Origin: Pseudogracilibacillus sp037071985
GTDB lineage: Bacteria > Bacillota > Bacilli > Bacillales > Amphibacillaceae
Assembly: GCF_037071985.1 (NCBI RefSeq)
Contig: NZ_JAXHDF010000004.1
Span: forward strand, 1 to 64,000
Length of the DNA: 64,000 nucleotides
Direction of reading: 5' to 3'
Made by a program: the position numbers and the translations under genes. A model generated the notes under the pieces. That model was given only the letters and a program-made list of their open reading frames with translations, ran no database searches and was not told the DNA's origin. Positions 32,612 through 41,212 of this stretch are shown here, one piece after another; the first letter of the stretch is position 1; every line of letters starts with the position of its first letter.

Positions 32612-33060
32612 TTAATATCCTTCCCTCAATTTGTTAATCATTTCAACATATCTTCCTGAGTTAACATTTAGTGAAGTTTGTAGATCGACTATATAAATGT
32701 CTACCTCCTCCACGTCCAAAATGATCTATTGCTTCACAACTAATAACACTCCAAACTCTTACGTTTACATCAAGATGATCTAGTTGTATAGCTGTACCGG
32801 TGTTGTTTTGAGGCTGTTACCTCCTTGCGGTATAGACTCAAGGTGAAATAGTTCCATTTTTGACGAACTTTTCGTTATCTGAGTCTAGTCTCTAGCCAGA
32901 TCCATTTGAAAAAATACTTTTCCGTCTGTCGTCGTAAAGTTAGAATTTGTTAGTTCTAACCTACTAGTGGATCAGTTTTATTCTTTAATGATTTATTAAC
33001 GTCTTTTAATACATTTTCAACGCCACAGAAATTTGAAATCGGTAATTATCAGGGCTACTT
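32612..33060 (-). pseudogene. decayed gene of unknown family
   Basis: Successive coding-like fragments lie in different minus-strand frames: 'FCGVENVLKDVNKSLKNKTD', 'LTNSNFTTTDGKVFFQMDLA' (then a stop), 'MELFHLESIPQGGNSLKTTP', 'LDHLDVNVRVWSVISCEAID', and finally 'DLQTSLNVNSGRYVEMINKL' ending at 32612. They read in a consistent order with several frameshifts and stops between them. This is what an old inactivated gene of about 150 codons would look like. I do not recognise the parent family. The rest of 32,380-33,189 shows no gene. Confidence 0.5.
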
Positions 33061-33189
33061 CTTTTAGGGCTAATTATATTTTGAAATTCAAAACTATTGA
33101 TATAACTAGCTTTGCGAACCACTAGACATACCATTGTATTTTTGTAACAATAAGAGTAATAAGTACTTCTAAAAGGAGGAATATCCTTA

Positions 33190-33576
33190 GTGATAAACAT
33201 TGGAGATATCGTAAAAACACGGTATAATTCTGGTACATACATAGGTGAAATGTTAGAAGATAAAAGGAACTTTTATCTTGTAAAAGTGCTTGCTGTGTTA
33301 GAACACCCAACTCAAGGTGATCTTCATAACCGAGGTCAAGTGAATGGAGTGGCCTTCCATGAGAGAAAAGCACTCGCTTTTGAAGAAAAAATGAATGCGC
33401 GTAAAAGAGACACGCAACTTTATGAGGGAGAAATACCGAATTATGCAGACTCTTTAAAAATTGCAGTAGAAAGAATGAAAAAACAGTTACAAGAGCTAGA
33501 TTCGGAATTCGGTAATCTTTCTCTCTCAAGGATTAGTGATTTAGAAGAACACTATTATAATAAAATTTTTCATTAA
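33190..33576 (+). CDS. kapB: kinase-associated protein B (KapB-like)
   Basis: This 128-residue protein matches B. subtilis KapB in length and sequence pattern ('VKTRYNSGTYIGEMLE', 'LVKVLAVLEHPTQGDLHNRGQVNGVAFHERKALAFEEK'). KapB is needed for efficient phosphate input to the sporulation phosphorelay through the KinB pathway. It is called a lipoprotein in B. subtilis, but this copy has no signal peptide or lipobox, so a cytosolic SH3-like fold is more likely. GTG 33190 has AAAGGAGG upstream. deoD follows 18 bp later. Confidence 0.88.
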   Translation: MINIGDIVKTRYNSGTYIGEMLEDKRNFYLVKVLAVLEHPTQGDLHNRGQVNGVAFHERKALAFEEKMNARKRDTQLYEGEIPNYADSLKIAVERMKKQLQELDSEFGNLSLSRISDLEEHYYNKIFH

Positions 33577-33594
33577 TAGAAGGAGCGAATAAGG

Positions 33595-34302
33595 ATGAGT
33601 ATACATATTGGTGCAAAAAAAGGAGATATCGCAGAAACGATTTTGCTTCCAGGAGATCCACTACGTGCAAAGTTTATTGCGGAGAATTTTTTTGAAGACG
33701 TTGTTCAATACAACGAAGTAAGAGGAATGTATGGATTTACGGGGACATATAAGGGAGAGCGTATTTCGGTTCAAGGTTCTGGAATGGGAGTGCCATCTAT
33801 CTCCATTTACGTAAATGAGCTAATTACGGAATATGATGTGAAGCGATTAATTCGGGTTGGAACTTGCGGAGCAATGAAAGAAGATGTGAAAGTCCGTGAT
33901 GTTATTTTAGCCCAAGGATCAACGACTGATTCACAGATAAATCGCCAGACTTTTGGCAGTATTGATTACGCACCTTTGGCAAATTTTAATTTGCTTAAGA
34001 CCGCCCATGATATCGCTAAGGAAAAAGGATTAAAAACTCATGTGGGCAATGTGTTTACAAGTGATATATTTTACCGAGATAACGGAGAAGAACTTAATGC
34101 ATTATTAGCACGTTACAATGTGCTGGCTGTGGAAATGGAAACAACAGCACTTTATACTTTGGCAGCCAAATATGATCGTGAAGCTCTATCTATTTTAACA
34201 GCTTCTGACCATGTCATTACCGGGGAACAGACAACCTCTGAAGAAAGACAAACGTCCTTCCAGGAAATGATGGAACTTGCATTAGAAACAGCGATAAAGT
34301 AA
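33595..34302 (+). CDS. deoD: purine-nucleoside phosphorylase, DeoD type
   Basis: This 235-residue hexameric PNP phosphorolyses purine (deoxy)nucleosides in salvage. Family motifs are 'LLPGDPLRAKFIAENF', 'GSGMGVPSISIYVNELI', 'VGTCGAMKEDVKVRDV' and the nucleoside-binding 'VEMETTALY'. The catalytic Asp lies in 'LTASDHVITGE'. AAGGAG precedes ATG 33595. It is in a probable operon with kapB. Confidence 0.97.
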   Translation: MSIHIGAKKGDIAETILLPGDPLRAKFIAENFFEDVVQYNEVRGMYGFTGTYKGERISVQGSGMGVPSISIYVNELITEYDVKRLIRVGTCGAMKEDVKVRDVILAQGSTTDSQINRQTFGSIDYAPLANFNLLKTAHDIAKEKGLKTHVGNVFTSDIFYRDNGEELNALLARYNVLAVEMETTALYTLAAKYDREALSILTASDHVITGEQTTSEERQTSFQEMMELALETAIK

Positions 34303-34362
34303 TTTTTAAACTAACTGACGTTTCATGCAAGAAGTTATGCGTTCAGTGAGAGGGTGGTGTAT

Positions 34363-34842
34363 CAGTTGGCTCAATTATTTACAAATTTCCCGTTAGTTTC
34401 AGCACTAGCTGCAATTTTATTTGCGCAAGTTGTCAAAGTTCCAATTCAATTTATTGTCACGAGAGAGTTTACACCAGGACTTGTGTTTGGAACAGGTAGT
34501 ATGCCAAGCAGCCATTCAGCTGCTGTCTCTGCATTAACAACAGCGATCGGAATATCAGAAGGAGTTCAATCGATTCCTTTTGCGATTGCTTTCGTCTTTA
34601 GTATCATTACTATGTTCGATGCATCGGGCGTACGACGAGAAGCTGGAGAGCATGCGATCATTTTAAATCAACTCGTTAAAGACTTTCAAAAATTTATAGA
34701 CGAAGCGTCTCACTGGCATGACAAAGCTGAATACGAAAAAATAGCTGAATTAAAAACCCTTTTAGGACATAAGCCAATTGAAGTATTTGTTGGTGCACTA
34801 ACCGGTATCGGAATTGCGTTTTTAATTTATCCACTTTTCTAA
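34363..34842 (+). CDS. yuiD: divergent PAP2-family membrane protein (YuiD-like)
   Basis: This 159-residue membrane protein contains the acid-phosphatase-like segment 'GSMPSSHSAAVSALTTAIG' and 'TMFDASGVRREAGEHA', hallmarks of the DUF212/YuiD family related to PAP2 and VanZ phosphatases. The substrate is unknown. I choose TTG 34363: GAGGGTGG lies about 8 nt upstream and the protein starts MAQLFTNFPL, parallel to the B. subtilis protein. GTG 34354 lies too close to that site. A terminator follows. Confidence 0.87.
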   Translation, partial: QLAQLFTNFPLVSALAAILFAQVVKVPIQFIVTREFTPGLVFGTGSMPSSHSAAVSALTTAIGISEGVQSIPFAIAFVFSIITMFDASGVRREAGEHAIILNQLVKDFQKFIDEASHWHDKAEYEKIAELKTLLGHKPIEVFVGALTGIGIAFLIYPLF

Positions 34843-34846
34843 GCAA

Positions 34847-34882
34847 AAAAAAGATCTATCTCTAATTCGATAGGTCTTTTCT
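34847..34882. terminator. bidirectional terminator, yuiD/yuiC
   Basis: AAGATCTATC (34851-34860) pairs with GATAGGTCTT (34869-34878, one G-T pair), with A-run upstream and T-run downstream. Confidence 0.8.
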
Positions 34883-34891
34883 TATGTAAAC

Positions 34892-35584
34892 TTATGATTC
34901 CAAGTTAAATTGTTCTCTAAAAACTTGTAAGGTTTCATTGTTATTCAGTACTTCCAGCTCTGTTTCAGTAATAGTTCCATTTCCTTGTTTTACAATATAC
35001 ACTTCTAATTCTTTTTTTCCCCATTTTGAATATACTTCTTCAACAGTATCAAAATATAGATCTATTTTATTTCCTTTTATTGCTCCACCAATATCTGCAA
35101 CTACGCCGTAGCCATAATCAGGGATATATAAGATGGTCCCTAAAGGAAATACAGATAAATCAGCTGCAATAGTAGAATATAAATCTCTTTTTACTTTTAT
35201 CCCAGAATACGTTATTCCATATTCGGGGTGATCAGGTGATTTACCAGTTGATTCAACCCCTGCCGTATAACCTGTTGCAGTAACAGTAGCACTTGGGTAT
35301 TGACCAAAATCAATCGCCTCTTCTAATGTTTTTGGTTCCGCAATTTCTTCACTTGAAATGTACTCTTTTCTTTCCATTAACTGGTTTAAATGTTTTTTAG
35401 GTAAATGAAACTGTCTTTCTTTAACATTATCTGTATTGTCAATACTCTCTTCCGTGATTTCTAATGCAAAGCTTTCCTTTACATCAAAAATAGTTACATT
35501 CGAAATAGAACTAATGGTTGTGTATACGGCACCAATAAATAGTAGTAAAAGTATAGCCCTATACATTAGTTTTAGAATAGACAT
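34892..35584 (-). CDS. yuiC: 3D-domain protein (YuiC-like)
   Basis: This 230-residue protein has an N-terminal membrane anchor (about residues 7-27) and a C-terminal 3D (MltA-like) domain from about 95 to 200. It includes 'VTATGYTAGVESTGKSPDHPEYGITYSG' and 'YGVVADIGGAIKGNKIDLYF', with the conserved Asp residues. The family (Sps/YuiC, related to resuscitation-promoting factor fold) acts on peptidoglycan, probably as a lytic transglycosylase at the cell surface. AGAGGTG precedes ATG 35584. Confidence 0.87.
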   Translation of the reverse strand: MSILKLMYRAILLLLFIGAVYTTISSISNVTIFDVKESFALEITEESIDNTDNVKERQFHLPKKHLNQLMERKEYISSEEIAEPKTLEEAIDFGQYPSATVTATGYTAGVESTGKSPDHPEYGITYSGIKVKRDLYSTIAADLSVFPLGTILYIPDYGYGVVADIGGAIKGNKIDLYFDTVEEVYSKWGKKELEVYIVKQGNGTITETELEVLNNNETLQVFREQFNLES

Positions 35585-35721
35585 TTATAACACCTCTCTG
35601 AAAATCATCATTTCCATTAAGGTAGATATCTATTCATGTTTTAACAAATTTTAATCTAATAGTAATAGATTATTAATAATACCGTCCTAATTTCAGGGTA
35701 TTTACCCTTATTTTTACTAAT

Positions 35722-36033
35722 TTAAAACATCTGATAACCACTTTTTCGTAAAAATTTAATGACGATTCCCGACACAATCGTCCCAACTAATCCAGACGAC
35801 AAAATAACGATATCAACTAGTGCCAATGATGTCATTTTAGAAAACGTACTTGAAAATGCCTCACCCGGCGAAGTAAAATAATCTCCTATGCTACTATCTC
35901 CAACAATTAGCGCAATAACGAATGGATAGAGAATTGCCATCAGCCAAGTCCTTCTTAACAGCATATTTAAAATAAAGGCTATTCCAAAAAAAATAACAAA
36001 GTATAATACCATAGATACGATTAATTGAATCAA
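35722..36033 (-). CDS. yuiB: YuiB-like small integral membrane protein
   Basis: This 103-residue protein has three or four hydrophobic helices and ends 'VSGIVIKFLRKSGYQMF'. 'LIVSMVLYFVIFFGIAFILNMLLRRTW' and 'DYFTSPGEAF' match the YuiB family of Bacillaceae, whose function is unknown. TTG 36033 has AAAGGGG 8 nt upstream. Longer in-frame starts up to 36075 have no ribosome-binding site and would add a non-conserved extension. Confidence 0.8.
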   Translation of the reverse strand: MIQLIVSMVLYFVIFFGIAFILNMLLRRTWLMAILYPFVIALIVGDSSIGDYFTSPGEAFSSTFSKMTSLALVDIVILSSGLVGTIVSGIVIKFLRKSGYQMF

Positions 36034-36248
36034 TGAATTTTCCCCTTTCAAGCGTAACATAACGAAAACTGCCACGAAGGAGGTGCCAGTTATTCGGTAA
36101 ATTTATTAATCTTCTCGATAATCTCATACTAATTTTATAGTTAGATTACAAAAAAAGCAAAGACAAGCGATTTTATTTTAGGAAAACAAATATAAATTGT
36201 GAACAGTTTAATGAGCATAAAATTACTTTTTATAAGGTTATGGCCTTT

Positions 36249-36276
36249 TTGAAGGCTTATCTGTTTATGATAAAAT
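36249..36276 (+). promoter_or_regulatory. yumC promoter
   Basis: TTGAAG (36249-36254), 16 nt and TAAAAT (36271-36276) lie about 40 bp before the start codon. Confidence 0.5.
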
Positions 36277-36318
36277 AAAAATAAGGTAGAATTGTCGTTA
36301 TAGTGTGGAGGGAAAACG

Positions 36319-37305
36319 ATGACAGATAAAATATATGATATTACAATTATTGGAGCAGGTCCAGCAGGGTTGTTTACTGCTTTTTATGGTGGAATGCGTC
36401 AAGCAAGTGTAAAAATAATTGAGAGTTTACCTCATACAGGTGGACAATTAACAGCTCTTTATCCAGAGAAATACATTTATGATGTGGCAGGATTTCCTAA
36501 AATTCGTGCGCAAGAACTAGTAAATAATTTGGAAGAGCAGCTCAAACTGTTTGATTCAACGTTAGTACTCGGTCAGTCGATTGAAATGGTGGAAAAATTA
36601 GAGGATGGCACATTTAAATTAACATCTCATACAAATGAGGTCCATTTATCAAGAGTGATCATTATTACTGCCGGGAATGGAGCATTCGAACCTAGACGAC
36701 TAAATATTAAAGGTTGCGAAAAATTTGAAGGAAATAGTTTGCATTATTTTGTTAACGATATGAATCAATTTAAAGATGAGAATGTCGTTATATTAGGTGG
36801 TGGAGACTCTGCAGTGGATTGGGCTCTTATGCTTGAGCCGATTGCTAAAAAAGTCACTCTCGTTCACCGTCGGGATGAATTTAGAGCACATGAAGGTAGT
36901 ATCCATCAATTAAATAATTCTTCAGTTGATATTTTAACTCCTTTTGTTCCTACAGATATTGAAGGAGAAGACAAAATTGAACGACTTGTCTTTCAGGAAA
37001 CAAGAGGCGAAAAAATTATTAAAATGGATGTTGATTCTGTGATCTGTAATTATGGGTTTATTTCAAGACTTGGACCAATTGCAGACTGGGGATTAACAAT
37101 TGAACGCAACAGCATCATTGTAAATTCTAAAATGGAAACAAATATACCAGGAATTTATGCAGTTGGGGATATCAATACGTATGAGGGCAAAGTAAAACTG
37201 ATTGCTACTGGATTCGGAGAAGGTCCTACTGCAATCAATAATGCTATGCAATATATGAATCCAAAAGCAAGAATTCAACCACGACATTCAACAAGTATGT
37301 TTTAA
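36319..37305 (+). CDS. yumC: ferredoxin--NADP+ reductase, thioredoxin reductase-like type (YumC)
   Basis: This 328-residue FAD/NADPH oxidoreductase reduces ferredoxin or flavodoxin. It shows the FAD-binding 'IIGAGPAGLFTAFYGGMRQ', 'HTGGQLTALYPEKYIYDVAGFP', the NADPH-binding 'VVILGGGDSAVDWALMLEP' and the second FAD motif 'IYAVGDINTYEGKVKLIATGFGEG'. It lacks the CxxC redox pair of true thioredoxin reductases, as expected for type 2 FNRs. GGAGGG precedes ATG 36319. It is monocistronic, with promoter and terminator. Confidence 0.95.
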   Translation: MTDKIYDITIIGAGPAGLFTAFYGGMRQASVKIIESLPHTGGQLTALYPEKYIYDVAGFPKIRAQELVNNLEEQLKLFDSTLVLGQSIEMVEKLEDGTFKLTSHTNEVHLSRVIIITAGNGAFEPRRLNIKGCEKFEGNSLHYFVNDMNQFKDENVVILGGGDSAVDWALMLEPIAKKVTLVHRRDEFRAHEGSIHQLNNSSVDILTPFVPTDIEGEDKIERLVFQETRGEKIIKMDVDSVICNYGFISRLGPIADWGLTIERNSIIVNSKMETNIPGIYAVGDINTYEGKVKLIATGFGEGPTAINNAMQYMNPKARIQPRHSTSMF

Positions 37306-37316
37306 AAAACGAAGAT

Positions 37317-37357
37317 AAAAAGAATCTGCTCGCTCCTTGCGGTCAGATTCTTTTTTA
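37317..37357. terminator. bidirectional terminator, yumC/yutM
   Basis: AAAGAATCTG (37319-37328) pairs with CAGATTCTTT (37344-37353), flanked by A and T runs. Confidence 0.85.
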
Positions 37358-37395
37358 TTCATACTGTACTAAAACGAAAGCTCTACGCTTGTAAA

Positions 37396-37752
37396 TTAAC
37401 AATCACCAGGTGTACCTACTTTATCTTTCGTTCGGAAAGAAGATCCGCAACCACAGGAAACAATTGCATTTGGATTGTTAATGCTGAATCCTCCACCCAT
37501 CATGTTCTGTTTAAAATCAATTTCTGTATTTTCGATAATTGGTATATCTTGTTTAAAAATAACTACCGGAATTTCATTTATTTCAAAAACGGAGTCTAGT
37601 TCTTCATTCACCTTATCATCAAACCCAAGAGAATAGGAAAGTCCGCTACATCCTCCGCCTTTTATACCAAAACGTAGTTTACTCTCTTTCGTTTCATCTT
37701 TCATCATTTCTTTTATCTGCTTTTGAGCATTATCTGTAATTGAAATAACCAA
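37396..37752 (-). CDS. yutM: A-type iron-sulfur carrier protein (YutM, HesB/IscA/ErpA family)
   Basis: This 118-residue Fe-S carrier has the three conserved Cys in 'GGGCSGLSY' (Cys35) and 'VSCGCGSSF' (the CxC pair). It receives clusters from the SUF machinery and passes them to target apoproteins. TTG 37752 has AAGGAGG about 9 nt upstream. It lies with yuzD and close to the NifU-like yutI; sufCDSUB is in the same window. Confidence 0.93.
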   Translation of the reverse strand: MVISITDNAQKQIKEMMKDETKESKLRFGIKGGGCSGLSYSLGFDDKVNEELDSVFEINEIPVVIFKQDIPIIENTEIDFKQNMMGGGFSINNPNAIVSCGCGSSFRTKDKVGTPGDC

Positions 37753-37843
37753 TGTTACAACCTCCTTTTTGAATATTTCAACCGTCTTATATTAAGTATA
37801 CAAACTGATTAATCTTCGTTCAAATAATTGATACGTAAAATAT

Positions 37844-38170
37844 TTAGTTAATCGGCTGAATACCATAAGATTCAATCACATTAAAAACAGTTTTTAGATT
37901 AGGATTTCCTTCAGCAATTATTTCGTTATTCATTAGTAATACAGGATAAAATCTATCTTCTTCTATGATATGTTCAATGAACTCTCTATGTTTATCATCG
38001 CTTTGCTTTTGATCCATATCAATATATGTGTAACGAAATTTTTCCACACCAAATTTACGACCGATAGCTGCTTGTAACCATTCAAACGTATCCCATGAAC
38101 CAGGTGCCCCAACGCAACTTGGACATATTTCTTTACGTCCATACACTGTTATTTGAAGTGGTGATTTCAT
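37844..38170 (-). CDS. yuzD: YuzD-like protein (DUF1462), disulfide-type
   Basis: This 108-residue thioredoxin-fold-like protein has a CPSC motif near the N-terminus ('YGRKEICPSCVGAPGSWDTFEWLQAAI') and 'RFYPVLLMNNEIIAEGNPNL'. It matches B. subtilis YuzD, a family of unknown function predicted to be a disulfide oxidoreductase. AAGGGAG precedes ATG 38170. It is adjacent to Fe-S carrier genes on both sides. Confidence 0.85.
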   Translation of the reverse strand: MKSPLQITVYGRKEICPSCVGAPGSWDTFEWLQAAIGRKFGVEKFRYTYIDMDQKQSDDKHREFIEHIIEEDRFYPVLLMNNEIIAEGNPNLKTVFNVIESYGIQPIN

Positions 38171-38501
38171 TCGTCCTTCTCCCTTCCATTTATATTTATT
38201 CTTACGTGGGACGATTTATCATCATTTTACTACATTAATAACTTCGAATAATTTTTCGTCATATTAGATATTAATTTAATCTGTAATGTAATTCGTTCAG
38301 TTAAACAAAAATAGTATAGCTTAATTAAAAATTAAAAGGAATAACTGATTCATCCTATTAGTTATTTGAATTCTTTTCGTTTACAAAAAGAGAGAAAGAA
38401 GCTAAAATAAAAGTAGATTAACTTTATAATTATTTACTTCATATAATATATCATGTTTGCCTATAATGTTTTTACATTATCTGGGGAGGAGAAATACAAA
38501 A
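38171..38501. other. divergent yuzD/yutI intergenic region
   Basis: No gene is seen. An inverted repeat AATAACT/AGTTATT lies near 38340-38368. A perfect ATAATGT-TTTT-ACATTAT hairpin (38464-38481) sits just before the yutI ribosome-binding site and could affect its translation. A clear promoter pair was not found. Confidence 0.5.
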
Positions 38502-38726
38502 ATGAAAGAACAAGTTCAAGAAGTCTTAAATAAATTACGTCCATTTCTACTACGTGATGGTGGAGACGTTGAATTGATTGACGTAGATGAAAATGGTGTT
38601 GTTCAGTTACGTTTAATGGGAGCATGTGGTAATTGTCCAAGCTCTGCAATTACGTTAAAAGCAGGTATCGAACGAGCATTAACTACAGAAGTACCAGGCG
38701 TTACCGAAATTGAACAAGTATTCTAA
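38502..38726 (+). CDS. yutI: NifU-like Fe-S scaffold/carrier (YutI)
   Basis: This 74-residue protein consists of the NifU C-terminal (Nfu) domain alone: 'LRPFLLRDGGDVELIDVDENGVVQLRLMGACGNCPSS' with the cluster-binding CxxC (Cys43, Cys46 approximately). It acts as an intermediate Fe-S carrier. ATG 38502 has GGGGAGGAG 10 nt upstream; 15 in-frame codons before it precede that site and are not translated. Confidence 0.93.
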   Translation: MKEQVQEVLNKLRPFLLRDGGDVELIDVDENGVVQLRLMGACGNCPSSAITLKAGIERALTTEVPGVTEIEQVF

Positions 38727-38734
38727 ATTTATGG

Positions 38735-38770
38735 AATGGCAGACAATTTAAAGTCTGCCATTTTATTTTT
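38735..38770. terminator. yutI terminator, bidirectional
   Basis: AATGGCAGAC (38735-38744) pairs with GTCTGCCATT (38753-38762), followed by a T-run. It abuts the stop of the convergent dehydrogenase gene. Confidence 0.87.
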
Positions 38771-39736
38771 TTAGTAAACAGGAGTTTTAGCGGTCTTACC
38801 TTGAAAAACAAGGTCAATATTTTCCAAGCATAAGGTCAGCATATTCTCTCTTGTAGTAACAGAAGCTGAACCAATATGAGGTAATAATACAGCGTTTTTT
38901 AATTTTGTAAGCGGTTGTGCTGAATTAATTGGTTCATTTTTAAACACATCAAGACCTGCCGCTCGTATTGTCTTTTGTTTCAATGCCTCAGTAAGTGCAT
39001 CTTCATCCACTACCCCACCACGTGACACATTAATAAAAATTCCCGACTCCTTCATTTTTTGAAATGCATTTTGGTTAAATAAGTTCGTTGTTTCTTCTGT
39101 TAAAGGTACTAATGAAACGACGAAATCAGACTCCTCCAATAGTTTATCAAACGAAACATATGTAGCTTGAAGTTGTCGTTCTGCATGTATATTCCTAGTC
39201 CGATTATGGTATAAAACATTCATTTGAAATCCTTTAGCTCTTCTGGCAACCGCTTCCCCAATACGTCCCATACCAACAATTCCAATTGTTTTATGATGAA
39301 TATCTGTACCAGCAAGCATAAATGGAGACCAATCTCCCCACTCGTCATGATAAATAGTGTTAGTCGCTTCAATTAATCTTCTTGCGGTAGCCATTAGGAG
39401 AGCAAAAGTTAAATCAGCTGTCGTCTCTGTTAATACATCAGGTGTATTCGTCACAATTATTTTTTTGTTCTTCGCTGCAGCTACATCAATATTATCATAA
39501 CCAACTGCCATGTTTGCGATAATTTTTAAATGAGAAGCATGTTCAATAAATTTCCGATCAATTTTTTCAGTTAATAAGCATAGTAAACCGTCTGCCTCTT
39601 TTACTCTTTCAAACAATATTTCTTCAGGTATAGGTGTTTTTTCATCTTTCCACATATTAATCTCATATCGGTCATTAAAAGGACTTAGTAAATGTTCTGG
39701 AATTTTTCTCGTAATATAGATTTTTGGCTTGCCCAC
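38771..39736 (-). CDS. D-2-hydroxyacid dehydrogenase (glyoxylate/hydroxypyruvate reductase-like)
   Basis: This 321-residue NAD(P)-dependent dehydrogenase shows the nucleotide-binding 'TIGIVGMGRIGEAVARRAKGF', the catalytic Arg in 'NVSRGGVVDE', the Glu in 'LDVFKNEPI' and the His in 'LLPHIGSAS'. The best match is the GyaR/YvcT group reducing glyoxylate, hydroxypyruvate or 2-ketogluconate. I choose GTG 39736 (GAGGTG 6 nt upstream, protein MGKPKIYITRKIPE). Longer in-frame starts overlap that site. Confidence 0.9.
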   Translation of the reverse strand: MGKPKIYITRKIPEHLLSPFNDRYEINMWKDEKTPIPEEILFERVKEADGLLCLLTEKIDRKFIEHASHLKIIANMAVGYDNIDVAAAKNKKIIVTNTPDVLTETTADLTFALLMATARRLIEATNTIYHDEWGDWSPFMLAGTDIHHKTIGIVGMGRIGEAVARRAKGFQMNVLYHNRTRNIHAERQLQATYVSFDKLLEESDFVVSLVPLTEETTNLFNQNAFQKMKESGIFINVSRGGVVDEDALTEALKQKTIRAAGLDVFKNEPINSAQPLTKLKNAVLLPHIGSASVTTRENMLTLCLENIDLVFQGKTAKTPVY

Positions 39737-39892
39737 TATGCCCACCTCTTCTATAATCATTTGCTCCCATTTTACCATAGCTCCTTATAACTAAACAGTT
39801 CCAAGTTAAGAATATCCGTGCTAAACTGTACATATGGTATAATTTAACGGTTATTTTTCCATCCTTATTGTTGAGAGAGAGTGGTGAAATGC

Positions 39893-40393
39893 ATGCAGGA
39901 AAAGCAAAGCGAATTAGAAAGAGTTGCTCGTGAATGGTTAGAAGACAGAGGCGTAACGATCAACGATATTGCAGAATTGGTTTATTATTTACAATCAGGG
40001 TATTTTGAAAATTTAAGTATGGAAGTTTGTATCCATAATGTGAATCGTGTTCTTTCTAAAAGAGAAGTTCAACATGCCATTTTAACAGGGATCCAGCTTG
40101 ATAAATTGGCGGAAGAAAATAAACTGAGTGAGCCTTTACAAGATATTATCCATCGTGATGAAGGACTTTATGGTATAGATGAAGTCATTGCTTTTTCGAT
40201 AGTCAATGTATATGGATCAATTGGTTTCACTAGTTATGGCTATATCGACAAACAAAAGCCGGGAATTCTGAAAAAATTAAATGACCATACAGACGGCAAT
40301 GTTCATACTTTCTTAGACGATATTGTTGGCGCGATAGCAGCAGCTGCCTCCAGTCGTCTCGCCCATTCATCTGCGGGTGATATTATCGATTAA
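39893..40393 (+). CDS. yutG: phosphatidylglycerophosphatase A-related protein (YutG-like)
   Basis: This 166-residue protein of the PgpA-like family has 'GIDEVIAFSIVNVYGSIGFTSYGYIDKQKPGIL' and 'GNVHTFLDDIVGAIAAAASSRLAH', the latter with the acidic residues typical of PgpA. The B. subtilis homologue YutG is annotated as a phosphatidylglycerophosphatase; here the activity is inferred. Unlike proteobacterial PgpA it has few membrane segments. ATG 39893 is preferred over the GTG at 39881 because GGTG lies 6 nt upstream and it matches homologues. Confidence 0.83.
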   Translation: MQEKQSELERVAREWLEDRGVTINDIAELVYYLQSGYFENLSMEVCIHNVNRVLSKREVQHAILTGIQLDKLAEENKLSEPLQDIIHRDEGLYGIDEVIAFSIVNVYGSIGFTSYGYIDKQKPGILKKLNDHTDGNVHTFLDDIVGAIAAAASSRLAHSSAGDIID

Positions 40394-40426
40394 AAAAAGC
40401 TTAAGATTAGTTTCTTAAGCTTTTTC
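40394..40426. terminator. bidirectional terminator, yutG/yutF
   Basis: AAAAAGCTTAAG (40394-40405) and CTTAAGCTTTTT (40414-40425) form a perfect 12-bp stem. It overlaps the last codons of yutF. Confidence 0.88.
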
Positions 40427-41185
40427 AAATAACCACGACTTTAAGTCTTCCATCACATAAGTTGGTTGCACCTCTACGACTTGTAAATCTTCTTTTGTAC
40501 TGTATCCAGTCAATACCATTAACGTGTCTATTTGTGCGTTTATACCCGCTTGTATATCTGTATGATAATTATCCCCTATCATGAGCAGCTCCTTATTACT
40601 TATACCGATTTTCTTAATCGCCTCTTCCATTATAATTGACTCTGGTTTACCAATACAAACAGGTTCTACTCCTGTGCTATAAGAAATAACAGCTCCAATC
40701 GAGCCATTTCCTGGTAATAGGCCTATCTCCGTTGGAATCGCGGCATCCTTATTAGTTAGTATAAATTGTGCCCCATCTCGTACGAGAAGACAAGCTTTTG
40801 CGAGCTTATCGTAAGTTACTTTTCGATCCAATCCTACAATTACATAATCACAATTGACATCAGTTACGATTAAATCTTCATTTTCCAATGCATGTATTAA
40901 ACCTGTTTCTCCGATAACATAACAATGCGCTTGCTTGTTTTTTTCCTTAATATATTGGGCAGTGGCCATTGCTGAAGTCAGTATATTTTCTTCATCAGCT
41001 TTAATTCCCAACCCATTTAGTTTTTTTAAGATCATTTCTATCGTATATGTCGCATTATTTGTAATAAATAAGTATGGATAGTTTCGTTCAATTAAGTAGT
41101 CTATAAACTCTTTCGCTCCATCAATTAGTTCATTTCCACGAAAGATTGTTCCATCTAAATCAATTAGATATCCTTTATAATTCAT
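40415..41185 (-). CDS. yutF: HAD-family sugar phosphatase (NagD/YutF-like)
   Basis: This 256-residue haloacid dehalogenase hydrolase has motif I 'GYLIDLDGTIFRG', motif II Thr in 'YLFITNNAT', the motif III Lys in 'CIGKPESIIMEEA', and motif IV 'MIGDNYHTDIQAG'. The C2 cap between motifs II and III is typical of NagD-like phosphatases that act on sugar phosphates or nucleotides. GGAGG precedes ATG 41185. It follows the SufR-like regulator and yutE in one leftward unit. Confidence 0.92.
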   Translation of the reverse strand: MNYKGYLIDLDGTIFRGNELIDGAKEFIDYLIERNYPYLFITNNATYTIEMILKKLNGLGIKADEENILTSAMATAQYIKEKNKQAHCYVIGETGLIHALENEDLIVTDVNCDYVIVGLDRKVTYDKLAKACLLVRDGAQFILTNKDAAIPTEIGLLPGNGSIGAVISYSTGVEPVCIGKPESIIMEEAIKKIGISNKELLMIGDNYHTDIQAGINAQIDTLMVLTGYSTKEDLQVVEVQPTYVMEDLKSWLFEKA

Positions 41186-41212
41186 TTAAACCTCCAACAA
41201 CTGGCTAAATTT

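Noticed and set aside
33006..33529. Minus-strand frames antisense to kapB
   Set aside because: They lie opposite a conserved gene, lack ribosome-binding sites and have no recognisable domains.
35894..36127. 77-codon minus-strand frame at the yuiB start
   Set aside because: It is a shifted frame over yuiB; the conserved protein is in the other frame with its own ribosome-binding site.
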